DNA of 64,000 bases from Burkholderiaceae bacterium. GTDB lineage: Bacteria; Pseudomonadota; Gammaproteobacteria; Burkholderiales; Burkholderiaceae_C. The notes below the pieces were generated by a model. It saw only the letters and a program-made list of their open reading frames with translations. It was not told the origin of the DNA and did not search any database. The position numbers were made by a program, and so were the translations under genes. The stretch lies in assembly GCA_024235915.1 (NCBI GenBank), contig JACKLO010000007.1, positions 186,001 through 250,000 of the forward strand, given 5' to 3'. Positions 34,277-43,133 of the stretch are shown piece after piece (position 1 is the stretch's first letter; the number at the start of each line of letters is the position of its first letter).

Positions 34277-36475
34277 ATGCGATCGCTGATCTGGATCTGC
34301 CGGCTGGCTTGGCCACTGCTGCTTGTGCCAGCCCTGGCTGTGGCCCAGCCGGGCGACGCCGCGCTGCGCGTGGAGCGGCTGCGCGCCGGTGAGACCCTGC
34401 CATTGACCGGGCGGCTGGACCACCCGGCCTGGCAACGCGCGCCCCGCCATGCCGCCTTCGTCGAGATCGAACCGGATCTGGACGCTGCGCCCGCGCAGGC
34501 AACCACGGTGCAGCTGTTGAGCGACGACGCAGCGCTCTACATTGGCATCGACGCCCGCGACGACGCGCCCGACGCCATCCGTGCCCCTTGGGTGCGTCAC
34601 GACCAGGTCACGCGCAGCCAGGACCACGTGGGTGTCTACCTTGACCCGATCGGCACCCGGCGTGCGGCGCAGTTCTTCCGCGTCAACGCCGCCGGCAGCC
34701 TGGCCGACGGCATGCACACCGCGGCCGACAACCACGAGGACCTGGCGCCCGATTTCGATTGGGACGCGGCCGTGCACCGCGGCCCGCAGGGCTGGACGGC
34801 CGTGCTGAGGCTGCCGTTTGCCGCCCTGCGATTTGCCGACGACCCGGCGGCGCCGTGGCGACTGCTGGTGGTGCGCAGCCTGCCGCGGGACCAGCAGCAC
34901 CTGCTGGCCTCGGCGCGTGTGCCGCGCGAGAGCACCAGCATCGTGGAGGCACTGCAGCCGCTGCAAGGCGTGTCGCCGCCATCGGCACATGGCTTCCTCA
35001 GCCTGCGGCCGAGCCTGACATGGCGCCACGTCCAGTCGGATGCGCCGGGCGTCGGCACCGGCCCGTCGGCCGAAGCCAGCCTGGACCTGAAGTGGCGGCC
35101 GCGTGCGGAACTGGTGGTCGACGGCACGCTCAATCCCGACTTTTCCCAGGTGGCGTTGGACGTGCCGCAGCTGGCCGGCAATGCGCGTTTCGCCCTGGTC
35201 CTGGAGGAGAAGCGGCCCTTCTTTTTCGAATCCAGCGACCTGTTGCGCAGCCCCACCGAGGCGCTCTACACCCGCAGCATCAGCGACCCGCGCGCCGGCC
35301 TGCGGGCCACCTGGCGCGGGGCCAGCCTGGCGGGCACGCTGTTCGCCGTCGACGACCGCGGCGGCGGTGCCGTGCTGCTGCCCGGTCCCTACGGCACCGA
35401 CACGGCGGCGCAGCCGGCCTCGCGCGTGGTGGCCGGACGCACACGCTGGGACGCCGGCGACCACCAGGCTGGCCTGCTGCTGGCCACGCGCCGCTACGAA
35501 GGCGACCGTGGCGAAAACACCGTGATCGGCCCCGACTGGACCTGGCGCGGCGCCGGCGCCTGGCAGTGGCGCGCGCAGTGGTTGCAGGCGCACACCACGG
35601 CCCGGGCCGATGGCGGCCAGCTGCGGCGCGGCCCGGCGCAGGGCGGCGGCCGGCGCTGGCTGCAGGCGCTGTACCTGGGCGACCGCGAGGAATTCAGCGC
35701 CACCGTCGACGACACCGACGCCGGCTTCCGCCACGACAGCGGCTTCGTCGGCCAGGCCGGCACGCGCAAGGCCACCGTCTGGGCGGCGCAGGGCTGGGGC
35801 GGCGTCGGGCCGCTCAACGAGTTCTGGGTCAATGCCGAAACCTGGCAGGTGATCGACAAGGCCAGCGGCCGCACGGTGGAGCGCAAGTTCCGGCCGGGTG
35901 TCTGGGTCACGGCCCCTGGGGTGGTCGAGGCCTGGTTCGAAGTGCACCTGGACTCGCACCAGCGCCTGGCGGCCGACCAGCCGTGGCAGGCTGAACGTTT
36001 TGCCGACTTCGGCGCCGTGCTGACGCCGGGCCCACGCTGGCCGCTGCTGGAGATCGACGCCGGCGCCGGCCGCATGGTGGACGCGGCGGAGGGCATCGTG
36101 CGCCGCGGCCAGCGCTGGCAGCTGCGCAGCCAGTTCCGGGTCGGTTCCAGGCTGGAGTTCGAACCCCGCTGGGACGAGGTGACGCTGTCCGGTGCCGGGC
36201 GCCCGCTGTTCCGCGAGCGTGCGTTGCAGGCGCTGGCCGTGTGGCACCTGGGCCCACGCAGCCACCTGCGCGCCATCGTGCAGCGCCAGACCCTGGCCCG
36301 CGGCGACAGTCAGCTGCCACCGCTGTCCTCCGGCTCGCTGATCTGGAGCTGGCGCCATTCCGCCGGCACGGTGGCCTATGTGGGCGTCAGCCGGGCCGGC
36401 GACGGCGATGTGCGCACGCGCGAGGTCTTCGTCAAGCTGCAGGCCGATGTGGACCAGGTGACCGGCCTGTTCTAG
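34277..36475 (+). CDS. DUF5916 outer-membrane protein with CBM9-like N-terminal domain
   Basis: This 732-residue exported protein has a signal peptide (1-23, ending PALAVAQ). A carbohydrate-binding family 9-like domain follows (about 25-215, LTGRLDHPAWQRAP through DQVTRSQDHVGVYLDP). The C-terminal part (about 235-732) is rich in alternating amphipathic strands, with the DUF5916 hallmark NPDFSQVALDVPQLAGNARF and EEKRPFFFE. It probably forms an outer-membrane beta-barrel. The ligand and function of the family are unknown. ATG 34277 begins the signal peptide; earlier in-frame starts fall in the gap shared with serC. Confidence 0.83.
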   Translation: MRSLIWICRLAWPLLLVPALAVAQPGDAALRVERLRAGETLPLTGRLDHPAWQRAPRHAAFVEIEPDLDAAPAQATTVQLLSDDAALYIGIDARDDAPDAIRAPWVRHDQVTRSQDHVGVYLDPIGTRRAAQFFRVNAAGSLADGMHTAADNHEDLAPDFDWDAAVHRGPQGWTAVLRLPFAALRFADDPAAPWRLLVVRSLPRDQQHLLASARVPRESTSIVEALQPLQGVSPPSAHGFLSLRPSLTWRHVQSDAPGVGTGPSAEASLDLKWRPRAELVVDGTLNPDFSQVALDVPQLAGNARFALVLEEKRPFFFESSDLLRSPTEALYTRSISDPRAGLRATWRGASLAGTLFAVDDRGGGAVLLPGPYGTDTAAQPASRVVAGRTRWDAGDHQAGLLLATRRYEGDRGENTVIGPDWTWRGAGAWQWRAQWLQAHTTARADGGQLRRGPAQGGGRRWLQALYLGDREEFSATVDDTDAGFRHDSGFVGQAGTRKATVWAAQGWGGVGPLNEFWVNAETWQVIDKASGRTVERKFRPGVWVTAPGVVEAWFEVHLDSHQRLAADQPWQAERFADFGAVLTPGPRWPLLEIDAGAGRMVDAAEGIVRRGQRWQLRSQFRVGSRLEFEPRWDEVTLSGAGRPLFRERALQALAVWHLGPRSHLRAIVQRQTLARGDSQLPPLSSGSLIWSWRHSAGTVAYVGVSRAGDGDVRTREVFVKLQADVDQVTGLF

Positions 36476-36640
36476 CGGCGCAGCGGTCCAGCAGGGGCGA
36501 GCATCGTGGCCGGCAGTGTCCGGTGCAGGCACCTCGTGGCGTCAGGCTCACGTGGGGCAGCGGCCGCAGACTCCTGTCCTGCATGGACCGGTGCGGTCGG
36601 TGCCGCTAGCATGTTCCCACCCAACGTCAGGAGAGAGTCC

Positions 36641-37348
36641 ATGGCCACCAAGCCCGCGTTTGATGCCGATGCCCTGATCACCCAGTTCGAGACGGCATCC
36701 GCTGCCGGCAGTGCCAAGCTGCGCCAGGCCGTCACCGACGCCACCCTGCAGGCGCTGCAGGGCCGCGAGCTGAGCCTGAAGAACATCCGCGCCGTGCTCG
36801 GCACGGTCACGCAGGCGGCCAACACTGGCCTGGCCAAGAACCCGGCCATGTCCGAGGCCATGATCGACCAGACCGTGGCCGGCATGGACGAAGCCCTGCT
36901 CAAGGCCGTCGACGCCCATCGCGTGGCGCTGGAGAAGCTGGCCGCCCAGGGCGCCGACCTGCGCGAGAAGCACCTGAAGAAGGCCCTGTCCGACCTCGAC
37001 AAGATGGAGGACACGCTGCTCGAGACGGTGAAGAAGGGCGCCGCCGGCGCCCTGTCCGCGGCCAACCCGATGGCCGGCGCGATGGCCGCCGGCAACCCGA
37101 TGGCCGATGCCTGGAACCAGGTGCTCGACAAGATGAATGCCGGCGGCACGCTGTCCGGCGCCAAGGCGGCCAGCACGGTCGAAGACATGATGGCGCAGAT
37201 GCAGACCGCCATGCGCGACAGCCGCGCCGCCGGCCTGCGCGCCGCGACGGCGCTGGCCGAAAGCTACACGGCGATGGTCAGCGGCGTGCTGATCGGTATG
37301 GCCGATGCCATGCGTGCGCCCGCTGCCAAGAAGACGGCGAAGAAGTAA
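36641..37348 (+). CDS. Phasin-like helical protein (possibly DUF6781)
   Basis: This 235-residue, almost wholly helical protein is rich in Ala, Met and Lys, with no signal or membrane segment. Residues 10-110 hold long amphipathic helices. A repeated Asn-Pro-Met-Ala motif (AANPMAGAMAAGNPMADAW) lies at about 144-165. The tail AAKKTAKK is a lysine-rich, histone-like end similar in style to PhaF-type granule proteins. Binding to polyhydroxyalkanoate granules is a guess from composition. AGGAGAGAG precedes the ATG. It is 53 bases upstream of the TIR-receiver gene. Confidence 0.6.
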   Translation: MATKPAFDADALITQFETASAAGSAKLRQAVTDATLQALQGRELSLKNIRAVLGTVTQAANTGLAKNPAMSEAMIDQTVAGMDEALLKAVDAHRVALEKLAAQGADLREKHLKKALSDLDKMEDTLLETVKKGAAGALSAANPMAGAMAAGNPMADAWNQVLDKMNAGGTLSGAKAASTVEDMMAQMQTAMRDSRAAGLRAATALAESYTAMVSGVLIGMADAMRAPAAKKTAKK

Positions 37349-37401
37349 GCGGCCAGCATCCGTCGGCGCCGTGCCTTCGGGCGCGGCCCGCGGGTCGGGT
37401 G

Positions 37402-38316
37402 ATGCGCGTTTTCGTGTCCTACCAGCGCCGCGACGCGCTGTGGCCCGCCCACCTGGTGGGCTATGCGCTGCGTGCGGCGGGGCACCACGCCTTCGTCGAC
37501 ACCGGTGACATCGACGGCGGTGCGCCGTTCCGGGACGTGATCGCGCAGGCCATCGGCCAGGCCAATGTGGTCGTGGCCCTCGTCGGCGCCGGGTTCGACA
37601 CCGCCCGGCTGCACGAGCCGGCCAACGTCATCGCCTTCGAGTGGCAGCGCGCCCGCTTCCACGGGTTGCCAGTGGTGCCGGCGCTGGTGGACCGACCCGG
37701 CATGCCCGCCGATGCCGACCTGCCGGCACCGCTGCGTTGGTTCACACGTGCCAATGCCTGGCCGCTGCGCAGTGCCACATTGGGGCCGGACGTGGACGCG
37801 CTGGTGGCCGGCCTTCCGCGGCTGGCGGTGGTGCCGCGGCAGGCAGCGCGCGTGCTCTGGGTGGACGACAAGCCGGCGAACAACGAAGGCGAACGGGCGC
37901 GGCTGCGGCCCCATGGCCTGGTGTTCGACAACGTGGTGTCGACGGCCGAGGCACTGGCGCAGATGGCCTTCGCGCCCTACGACCTCGTGATCACCGACCT
38001 CGGCCGCAGCGGCTCGTCGGACCATTCGTCGCAGGCCGGCCACCAGTTCCTGGCCGAGCCGGCGTTGCGCAACGGCGGGCCGCCGGTCGTGGTCTACGGC
38101 AACCTGGCAGCGCGCATCCGAGCCAAGGCGCTGCTGGCGCAGGGGGCCGCGGCCGTCTGCACCACGCCGGACGGCTTGATCGACACGGTGCTCACACTGC
38201 TGGGGCGCGATGCCAGTGGCAGTGCGCCGGCTGTCACGGCACCACCGGTGTCGCCGGCGGCAGCGCCATCCCCCGCCGCGCCATCTCGGCGCGCACGAGG
38301 TCCGGCCGGTCGCTGA
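37402..38316 (+). CDS. TIR domain - response-regulator receiver fusion protein
   Basis: This 304-residue soluble protein starts with a TIR-like domain (residues 1-135: MRVFVSYQRRDALWPAHL, AFVDTGDIDGGAPFRD, VVVALVGAGF). E80 in VIAFEWQRARFHGLPVVPALV lies where TIR enzymes hold their catalytic Glu. A receiver-like domain follows (about 150-268), with acidic pair D155-D156 (VLWVDDKP) and phosphoacceptor candidate D199 (YDLVITDLGR). The usual Thr/Ser and Lys of a receiver are not obvious, so it may be a pseudo-receiver. A Pro/Ala/Arg tail (270-304) overlaps the convergent phosphodiesterase gene by 83 bases. No kinase is adjacent. ATG 37402 follows an in-frame GTG. Confidence 0.8.
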   Translation: MRVFVSYQRRDALWPAHLVGYALRAAGHHAFVDTGDIDGGAPFRDVIAQAIGQANVVVALVGAGFDTARLHEPANVIAFEWQRARFHGLPVVPALVDRPGMPADADLPAPLRWFTRANAWPLRSATLGPDVDALVAGLPRLAVVPRQAARVLWVDDKPANNEGERARLRPHGLVFDNVVSTAEALAQMAFAPYDLVITDLGRSGSSDHSSQAGHQFLAEPALRNGGPPVVVYGNLAARIRAKALLAQGAAAVCTTPDGLIDTVLTLLGRDASGSAPAVTAPPVSPAAAPSPAAPSRRARGPAGR

Positions 38317-39217
38317 TGAGGCCGTCCACGCCCAGGTCGAGCATGCGGACGATGTCGGCCGGCGCGTTGACGGTCCAGGCCAGTACGCTGATGCCCAGGG
38401 CCTTGGCTTCCTGCACCTGCGCTGCGTCGAGGTCGCCGAAGTAGCTGCTCCAGAGGCGCCCGCCGGCGGCGTGGATGAGCTTCGGTACGCTGCCATGCTC
38501 GGCCAGCCGGAAACCCGCCGTCCACGGCGAGGGGTCGCCGGCCACGTTGTCCAGCCAGCGCTGGCGGGCCGTGAGGTAGACGGTTGCGATCTCGGGGGCC
38601 TCGCGCTGCACCACCTGCAGCGTGCGCCAGTCGAAGCTGAGGATGGTGCTGCGGCCGGCCATGCCGGCGGCGCGGATCTCGGCGATCACGCGGCGCGCGA
38701 AGTCCTCCGGCGGCAGGGTGCCGTCGGGCGTGCGCGGGTCCACCTTGGTCTCGATCGCGAAGCGCACCGTCGAATTGCCGGACTTCTTCACCAGCGCAAA
38801 CACGTCGGCCAGCTTCGGGATGCGGGCTCCGTCCACGGGCTGCTGGTCGGGGTAAGGGGCGGCGTAGCGCGTGCCCGGCTGCAGGCGGCCGACGTCGTAG
38901 CGCTGCAGGTCGTCGAACGTCAGGTCACGGATGCGGGGGCCGCGGTCGCGCAGGAAAACGCCGTCGGCCCCGCGCGTGATCATCGGGTTGAGCGCCGGGT
39001 CGTGCGAGACCACGACCACGCCGTCGCGGGTGATGGCGGTGTCGAGTTCCAGCGTCGTCACGCCGATGCCCAGCGCGGTGGCGAATCCGGGGAGGGTGTT
39101 TTCCGGCATCAGGCCACGCGCGCCGCGGTGACCCTGGAGGTCAAACGCCGTGGCCCACAGCGGCAGGGCCGTCAGGCAGGCCGTCACACACGCCGCCAGC
39201 AGTCGAGCTTTCATCAT
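38234..39217 (-). CDS. Exported glycerophosphodiester phosphodiesterase
   Basis: This 327-residue protein has a signal peptide (1-24, ending PLWATA) and the GDPD TIM barrel. LQGHRGARGLMPENTLPGF carries the catalytic His and the metal ligands, TLELDTAITRDGVVVVSHDP the second His and acids, and FAIETKVD a further Glu. It should release glycerol phosphate from deacylated phospholipids in the periplasm, as GlpQ does. Its 3' end overlaps the TIR-receiver gene on the other strand by 83 bases. Its start is 46 bases from the divergent sbcB. Confidence 0.92.
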   Translation of the reverse strand: MMKARLLAACVTACLTALPLWATAFDLQGHRGARGLMPENTLPGFATALGIGVTTLELDTAITRDGVVVVSHDPALNPMITRGADGVFLRDRGPRIRDLTFDDLQRYDVGRLQPGTRYAAPYPDQQPVDGARIPKLADVFALVKKSGNSTVRFAIETKVDPRTPDGTLPPEDFARRVIAEIRAAGMAGRSTILSFDWRTLQVVQREAPEIATVYLTARQRWLDNVAGDPSPWTAGFRLAEHGSVPKLIHAAGGRLWSSYFGDLDAAQVQEAKALGISVLAWTVNAPADIVRMLDLGVDGLISDRPDLVRAEMARRGMALPPATPVVP

Positions 39218-39263
39218 GCGGCCGATTCTGCGCCGGCCGCCTGGCTTCCGCTATCGTGACGCC

Positions 39264-40670
39264 ATGAGCGCCGACTTCAGCTTCTACTGGCACGACTACG
39301 AGACCTTCGGCCGCGACCCGCGGCGCGATCGTCCGTCGCAGTTTGCCGGTGTGCGCACCGATGCCGACCTGAACGAGATCGGCGAGCCGCTGCTGCAGTA
39401 CTGCGCCCCGGCGCCCGACTTCCTGCCCGACCCCGAGGCCTGCCTGCTCACCGGCATCACGCCGCAGACCTGTCTGCAGCGCGGCGTGCCGGAGCAAGCG
39501 TTTGCCGCCGCGATCGAGGACGAACTGGCGCGGCCCGGCACCTGCGGCGTGGGCTACAACAGCATCCGCTTCGACGACGAGGTGACGCGCTTCATGCTGT
39601 GGCGCAACCTGGCCGACCCGTATGCGCGGGAGTGGCAGAACGGCTGCAGCCGCTGGGACCTGCTGGACGTGGTGCGCGCCGCCTGGTCGCTGCGGCCCGA
39701 AGGCCTGCAGTGGCCGAAGCACGACGATGGCCGGGCCAGCTTCAAGCTGGAGCACCTGACCGCGGCCAACGGGCTGGTGCACGAAGCGGCGCACGATGCG
39801 CTGTCCGACGTGCGCGCCACCATCGCGGTGGCGCGGGCCCTCAAGACGGCGCAGCCGCGCTTGTGGGAGTTCTGCCTGAAGCTGCGCGACAAGCACGCGG
39901 TGTGGGCCGAAATCGGGCAGTCCCGCCCCTTCGTGCACCTCTCGGGCATGTACCCGGTGGAACGGGGCTGCCTGGCCGTGGTGTGGCCGCTGGCGCCGCA
40001 CCCGACGAACAAGAACGAGCTCATCGTCTGGGACCTGGCCGAGGACCCGCAGGCGCTGGCGTCGCTGACGCTGGAGGAAGCGCGGCTGCGCATGTTCACG
40101 CGCACGGCCGACCTGCCCGAGGGCGTGACCCGGCTCCCCATCAAGACCATCCACGTCAACAAGAGCCCGGTGGTCTTCGGCAACCTGAAGGCGCTGGGTG
40201 CGGCCGTGCAGCGTTGGCAGATCGATGTTGACCAGGCGCTGCGCCACGCGGAGCGCGCCTCGGCGCTGGGCTCGCTGATGGACGGCATGTGGCGCGAGCT
40301 GTTCCAGCGCCCCGACGAGGGCCGCGTGCGCGATGTCGATGAAGACCTCTACGGCGGTTTCGTCGGCAACGCCGACCGCGCGCTGCTGCAGCGTCTGCGG
40401 CGCCTGTCGCCACGCGAGCTGGCAGAGCGCGCGCCGGCCTTCGACGACCCGCGGCTGGACGAACTGTTTTTCCGTTACCGCGCGCGCAACTTCCCCGACA
40501 CGCTGGACGACGCCGGGCGCGAGCGCTGGGCCGGCCATTGCGCCGACCGCTTCGGCGAGGTCATCGGCCCCTGGCAGGAGAAGCTGGACACGCTGGCCGA
40601 GACGGCCGACGACGACGGCCAGGCGCTGCTGGGTGAGCTGATGGACTACGCGGAGTCGATCGCGCCCTGA
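39264..40670 (+). CDS. sbcB: Exodeoxyribonuclease I
   Basis: This 468-residue single-strand 3'-5' exonuclease acts in recombination and mismatch repair. The DEDDh exonuclease domain holds D11 and E13 in WHDYETFGRDPRRDRPSQFAG, GYNSIRFDDEVTRFMLWRN, and the HDALSDVRATIAVA segment that supplies the final His and Asp. The SH3-like and C-terminal domains follow, with RLPIKTIHVNKSPVV and LFFRYRARNFPDTL. The length and motifs match E. coli SbcB. Its end overlaps the convergent hydrolase gene by 25 bases. Confidence 0.96.
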   Translation: MSADFSFYWHDYETFGRDPRRDRPSQFAGVRTDADLNEIGEPLLQYCAPAPDFLPDPEACLLTGITPQTCLQRGVPEQAFAAAIEDELARPGTCGVGYNSIRFDDEVTRFMLWRNLADPYAREWQNGCSRWDLLDVVRAAWSLRPEGLQWPKHDDGRASFKLEHLTAANGLVHEAAHDALSDVRATIAVARALKTAQPRLWEFCLKLRDKHAVWAEIGQSRPFVHLSGMYPVERGCLAVVWPLAPHPTNKNELIVWDLAEDPQALASLTLEEARLRMFTRTADLPEGVTRLPIKTIHVNKSPVVFGNLKALGAAVQRWQIDVDQALRHAERASALGSLMDGMWRELFQRPDEGRVRDVDEDLYGGFVGNADRALLQRLRRLSPRELAERAPAFDDPRLDELFFRYRARNFPDTLDDAGRERWAGHCADRFGEVIGPWQEKLDTLAETADDDGQALLGELMDYAESIAP

Positions 40671-41572
40671 CCGGCGGCGCCTTCGCCGCCCAGAAGGAAG
40701 GGCAGGGCGGCGGCCAGCAGCGCATCCGGCGCCTCCTCGGGCACGTAGTGGCCACAGGGCAAGGCGCTGCCCCGGACATCCTCGGCCACGCGCCGCCATT
40801 CGGCCAGCGCGTCGAAGCAGCGCGCGATGATGCCGCGCTCGCCCCAGAGCACCTGCATCGGCTGCGCCAGCCGGCGGCCCGCAGCGCGGTCGGCGCGGTC
40901 GTGCGTCAGGTCGATGTTGGCGGCGGCGCGGTAGTCCTCGCAGACGGCGTGGGCCGCGCCCGGCAGCGACAAACAGCGTTCGTACTCGGCCAGCGCGCGC
41001 GGGTCGAAGGCATCCAGGTCGCCGCGCACGCCCATCGTGGCCTGCATCCAGCCGCGCGGGCTGGCCTCGATCAGCCGTTCCGGCGTCGGTGCGCGCTGGA
41101 TCAGGAAGAACCAGTGCCAGTAGGCGCGGGCGAAGATCTCGTCGGTCTGTTCGTACATGGCCAGCGTGGGCGCGATGTCGAGCAGGGTCATGCGGCTGAC
41201 GGCCTGCGGGTGGTCCATGGCCAGCCGGTGGGCCACGCGGGCACCGCGGTCGTGGGCCAGCACGGCGAACCTTTCGTGGCCCAGGGCGCGCATCAGCGCC
41301 AGCAGGTCGGCCGCCATCGTGCGCTTGCTGTAGTGGGCGTGGTCCGGGCCGCCTGGCGGCTTGCTGCTGTCGCCATAGCCGCGCAGGTCCGCCAGCACGA
41401 CGCTGAAGTGCCGCGCCAGCCCGGGGGCCACGCGGTGCCAGATCGCGTGCGTCTGCGGGTGGCCGTGCAGCACCAGCAGCGGGGCGCCCTGGCCGCCACA
41501 GCGGGCGAACAACTGCACGCCGGGCGCGGTGTCGATGGGGTGGGCGCTGAAGCCGGGGAAGAGATCGTTCAT
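40646..41572 (-). CDS. Alpha/beta hydrolase resembling fluoroacetate dehalogenase
   Basis: This 308-residue alpha/beta hydrolase has the haloacetate dehalogenase signature. The nucleophile D108 is followed by R109 and R112 in AHDRGARVAHRLAMDHP, the Asp-Arg-x-x-Arg set that binds the carboxylate in fluoroacetate dehalogenases. H153-W154 in YWHWFFLIQ match the halide-binding pair of those enzymes. The oxyanion motif is HGHPQTHAIW, and the C-terminal His is in CGHYVPEEAP. Fluoroacetate or haloacetate activity is plausible but many relatives are untested. It overlaps the upstream sulfotransferase-like stop (ATGA). Confidence 0.85.
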   Translation of the reverse strand: MNDLFPGFSAHPIDTAPGVQLFARCGGQGAPLLVLHGHPQTHAIWHRVAPGLARHFSVVLADLRGYGDSSKPPGGPDHAHYSKRTMAADLLALMRALGHERFAVLAHDRGARVAHRLAMDHPQAVSRMTLLDIAPTLAMYEQTDEIFARAYWHWFFLIQRAPTPERLIEASPRGWMQATMGVRGDLDAFDPRALAEYERCLSLPGAAHAVCEDYRAAANIDLTHDRADRAAGRRLAQPMQVLWGERGIIARCFDALAEWRRVAEDVRGSALPCGHYVPEEAPDALLAAALPFLLGGEGAAGQGAIDSA

Positions 41573-42327
41573 GCCGAGGCGTGCTGCCGAAGTTTGTCGT
41601 AGGCAGGGCGGCAGGCGTCGGCCACCCGCTGGCCGGCGGCGTCCAGCGTGGCTTCGCGAGGCCGCCACGGCTCGAAGCCGGTGCTGCGCCAGACGGCCGC
41701 GTACCAGTGCGGCGCCCAGACGCCGTCGCTGGCCCGTGGGCCGGCGGGCCAGTGCAGCATGCGCTCGCGCACCGGTTCGAAGGGCACCCCGGCATCGGCG
41801 CAGATCGCCCGCAGGTGCCGCGCCGGGTTCTGCAGGAAACGTTCGCCGTCGATCACCAGCGGCGCGCGGCCCAGGCGGTCGGCCACGCGGTCGAAGAGCT
41901 CAGCCTGCTGCAGCAGGCCGATGTCGGCCGGTTCGCACTGCGCCCGGCTCTTCACATAGCTGGCCACCACCAGGGCCGGATCGCGGATGAGGAAGACGTT
42001 GTGCAGCCCGTGCACCCAGGCCGTGTCCATGCCCGGCAGCAGGTGGTGGCTCATGTGCTTCTGGTACCAGACGGGCTGACCCTCCGGCACAGGACCGATG
42101 CTCAGTGCGGCGACCACGCTGGCGAGGTCGGTGTCGCCGGCGGCGATGACCTCGGCCGCTGCCGGATGATTCAGCCCCGTGGCCTGGAGGTAGTGCGCGT
42201 ACAGCGGCTCGTCGCTGACGGTGCAGTCGCCGCGGTTCTCCCACGCCCGCATCAGCGCGGTGGAGATGTTGCGCGGGCCGCTCCACATGGCGATGCGGAC
42301 CGGCGGCGCGTGGGCGTGTTGGGGCAT
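41569..42327 (-). CDS. Sulfotransferase-like P-loop protein
   Basis: This protein of about 252 residues begins with MWSGPRNISTALMRAWENRGDCTVSDEPLYAHYL, a P-loop-like phosphosulfate-binding motif of the sulfotransferase superfamily. NVFLIRDPALVVASYVKSR is the second cofactor-binding segment (RDP plus Ser). The acceptor is unknown. It starts 67 bases from the divergent ParA-like gene and overlaps the dehalogenase-like gene by four bases, so these two are one operon. An in-frame ATG at 42345 would add six residues; the chosen ATG has GAGAGTGA upstream. Confidence 0.75.
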   Translation of the reverse strand: MPQHAHAPPVRIAMWSGPRNISTALMRAWENRGDCTVSDEPLYAHYLQATGLNHPAAAEVIAAGDTDLASVVAALSIGPVPEGQPVWYQKHMSHHLLPGMDTAWVHGLHNVFLIRDPALVVASYVKSRAQCEPADIGLLQQAELFDRVADRLGRAPLVIDGERFLQNPARHLRAICADAGVPFEPVRERMLHWPAGPRASDGVWAPHWYAAVWRSTGFEPWRPREATLDAAGQRVADACRPAYDKLRQHASA

Positions 42328-42394
42328 GTCACTCTCGCGTTGCACAATCGGACAAGATCCTAATCAACCCCGGCCCACCCCGGTCGACCACGGC

Positions 42395-43123
42395 ATGGAC
42401 GACGTTCCCACCCTGGAAAACACCGCCAGCTCTCAGATCCACCTGATCGGGGGCGAAAAGGGCGGTGTCGGCAAATCGATGGTCTCGCGTCTGCTGGCGC
42501 AGTACTTCATCGACCACGAGATCCCCTTCCTGGGCTTCGACACCGACCGCTCGCACGGTTCGCTGCTCCGCTTCTATGCCGACTACTCGTCGCCGGCGCT
42601 GACCGACAGTTACGAAGCGCTGGACCGCATCGTCGAGACCGCGCTGGAACAGCCTGGCCGGCGCGTGCTGGTGGACCTGGCGGCGCAGACCCAGGAACCG
42701 CTGGTGAAGTGGATGGACGAGTCGGGCGTGCTGGACATGGCGGACCTGTCCGGCATCGGCATGCACTACTGGCACGTGATGGACGCCGGGCGCGATTCGG
42801 TGGACCTGCTCAAGCGCCTGCTCGACCGCTTCGGCCAGCGCGTGCACTACGTGCTGGTGAAGAACCATCTGCGTGGGGACGACTTCGGCATCCTGGAGCG
42901 TAGCGGCGAGCTCGAACGCGCGCTGGGCCTGGGCGCACGCGTGGTCGAACTCAAGAAGCTGCACGAGGCCGTGGTGCAGAAGATCGATGCGCGCAACAGC
43001 AGTTTCTGGTCGGCCCGCAATGGCGGTGCCATCGACGGCCCCGGCCTGGGCATCATGGAACGGCAGCGGCTGAAGCTGTGGATGAACAGCGTCTACGACG
43101 CGTTCGCCAAGATCGCGCCCTGA
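42395..43123 (+). CDS. ParA/MinD-type ATPase without partner gene
   Basis: This 242-residue P-loop ATPase has the deviant Walker A GGEKGGVGKS (residues 19-28), with the signature Lys of the ParA/MinD class. FLGFDTDRSHGSLLRFYADY and RRVLVDLAAQTQEPL are the switch and Walker B regions. The C-terminal half, with KNHLRGDDFGILERSG and DARNSSFWSARNGG, resembles nucleotide-binding proteins related to plasmid TraL-type ATPases more than chromosomal ParA. No parB, parS or mobilisation gene lies nearby. ATG 42395 is preferred; the in-frame extension upstream overlaps the divergent gene. Confidence 0.78.
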   Translation: MDDVPTLENTASSQIHLIGGEKGGVGKSMVSRLLAQYFIDHEIPFLGFDTDRSHGSLLRFYADYSSPALTDSYEALDRIVETALEQPGRRVLVDLAAQTQEPLVKWMDESGVLDMADLSGIGMHYWHVMDAGRDSVDLLKRLLDRFGQRVHYVLVKNHLRGDDFGILERSGELERALGLGARVVELKKLHEAVVQKIDARNSSFWSARNGGAIDGPGLGIMERQRLKLWMNSVYDAFAKIAP

Positions 43124-43133
43124 GGACCAGCGC

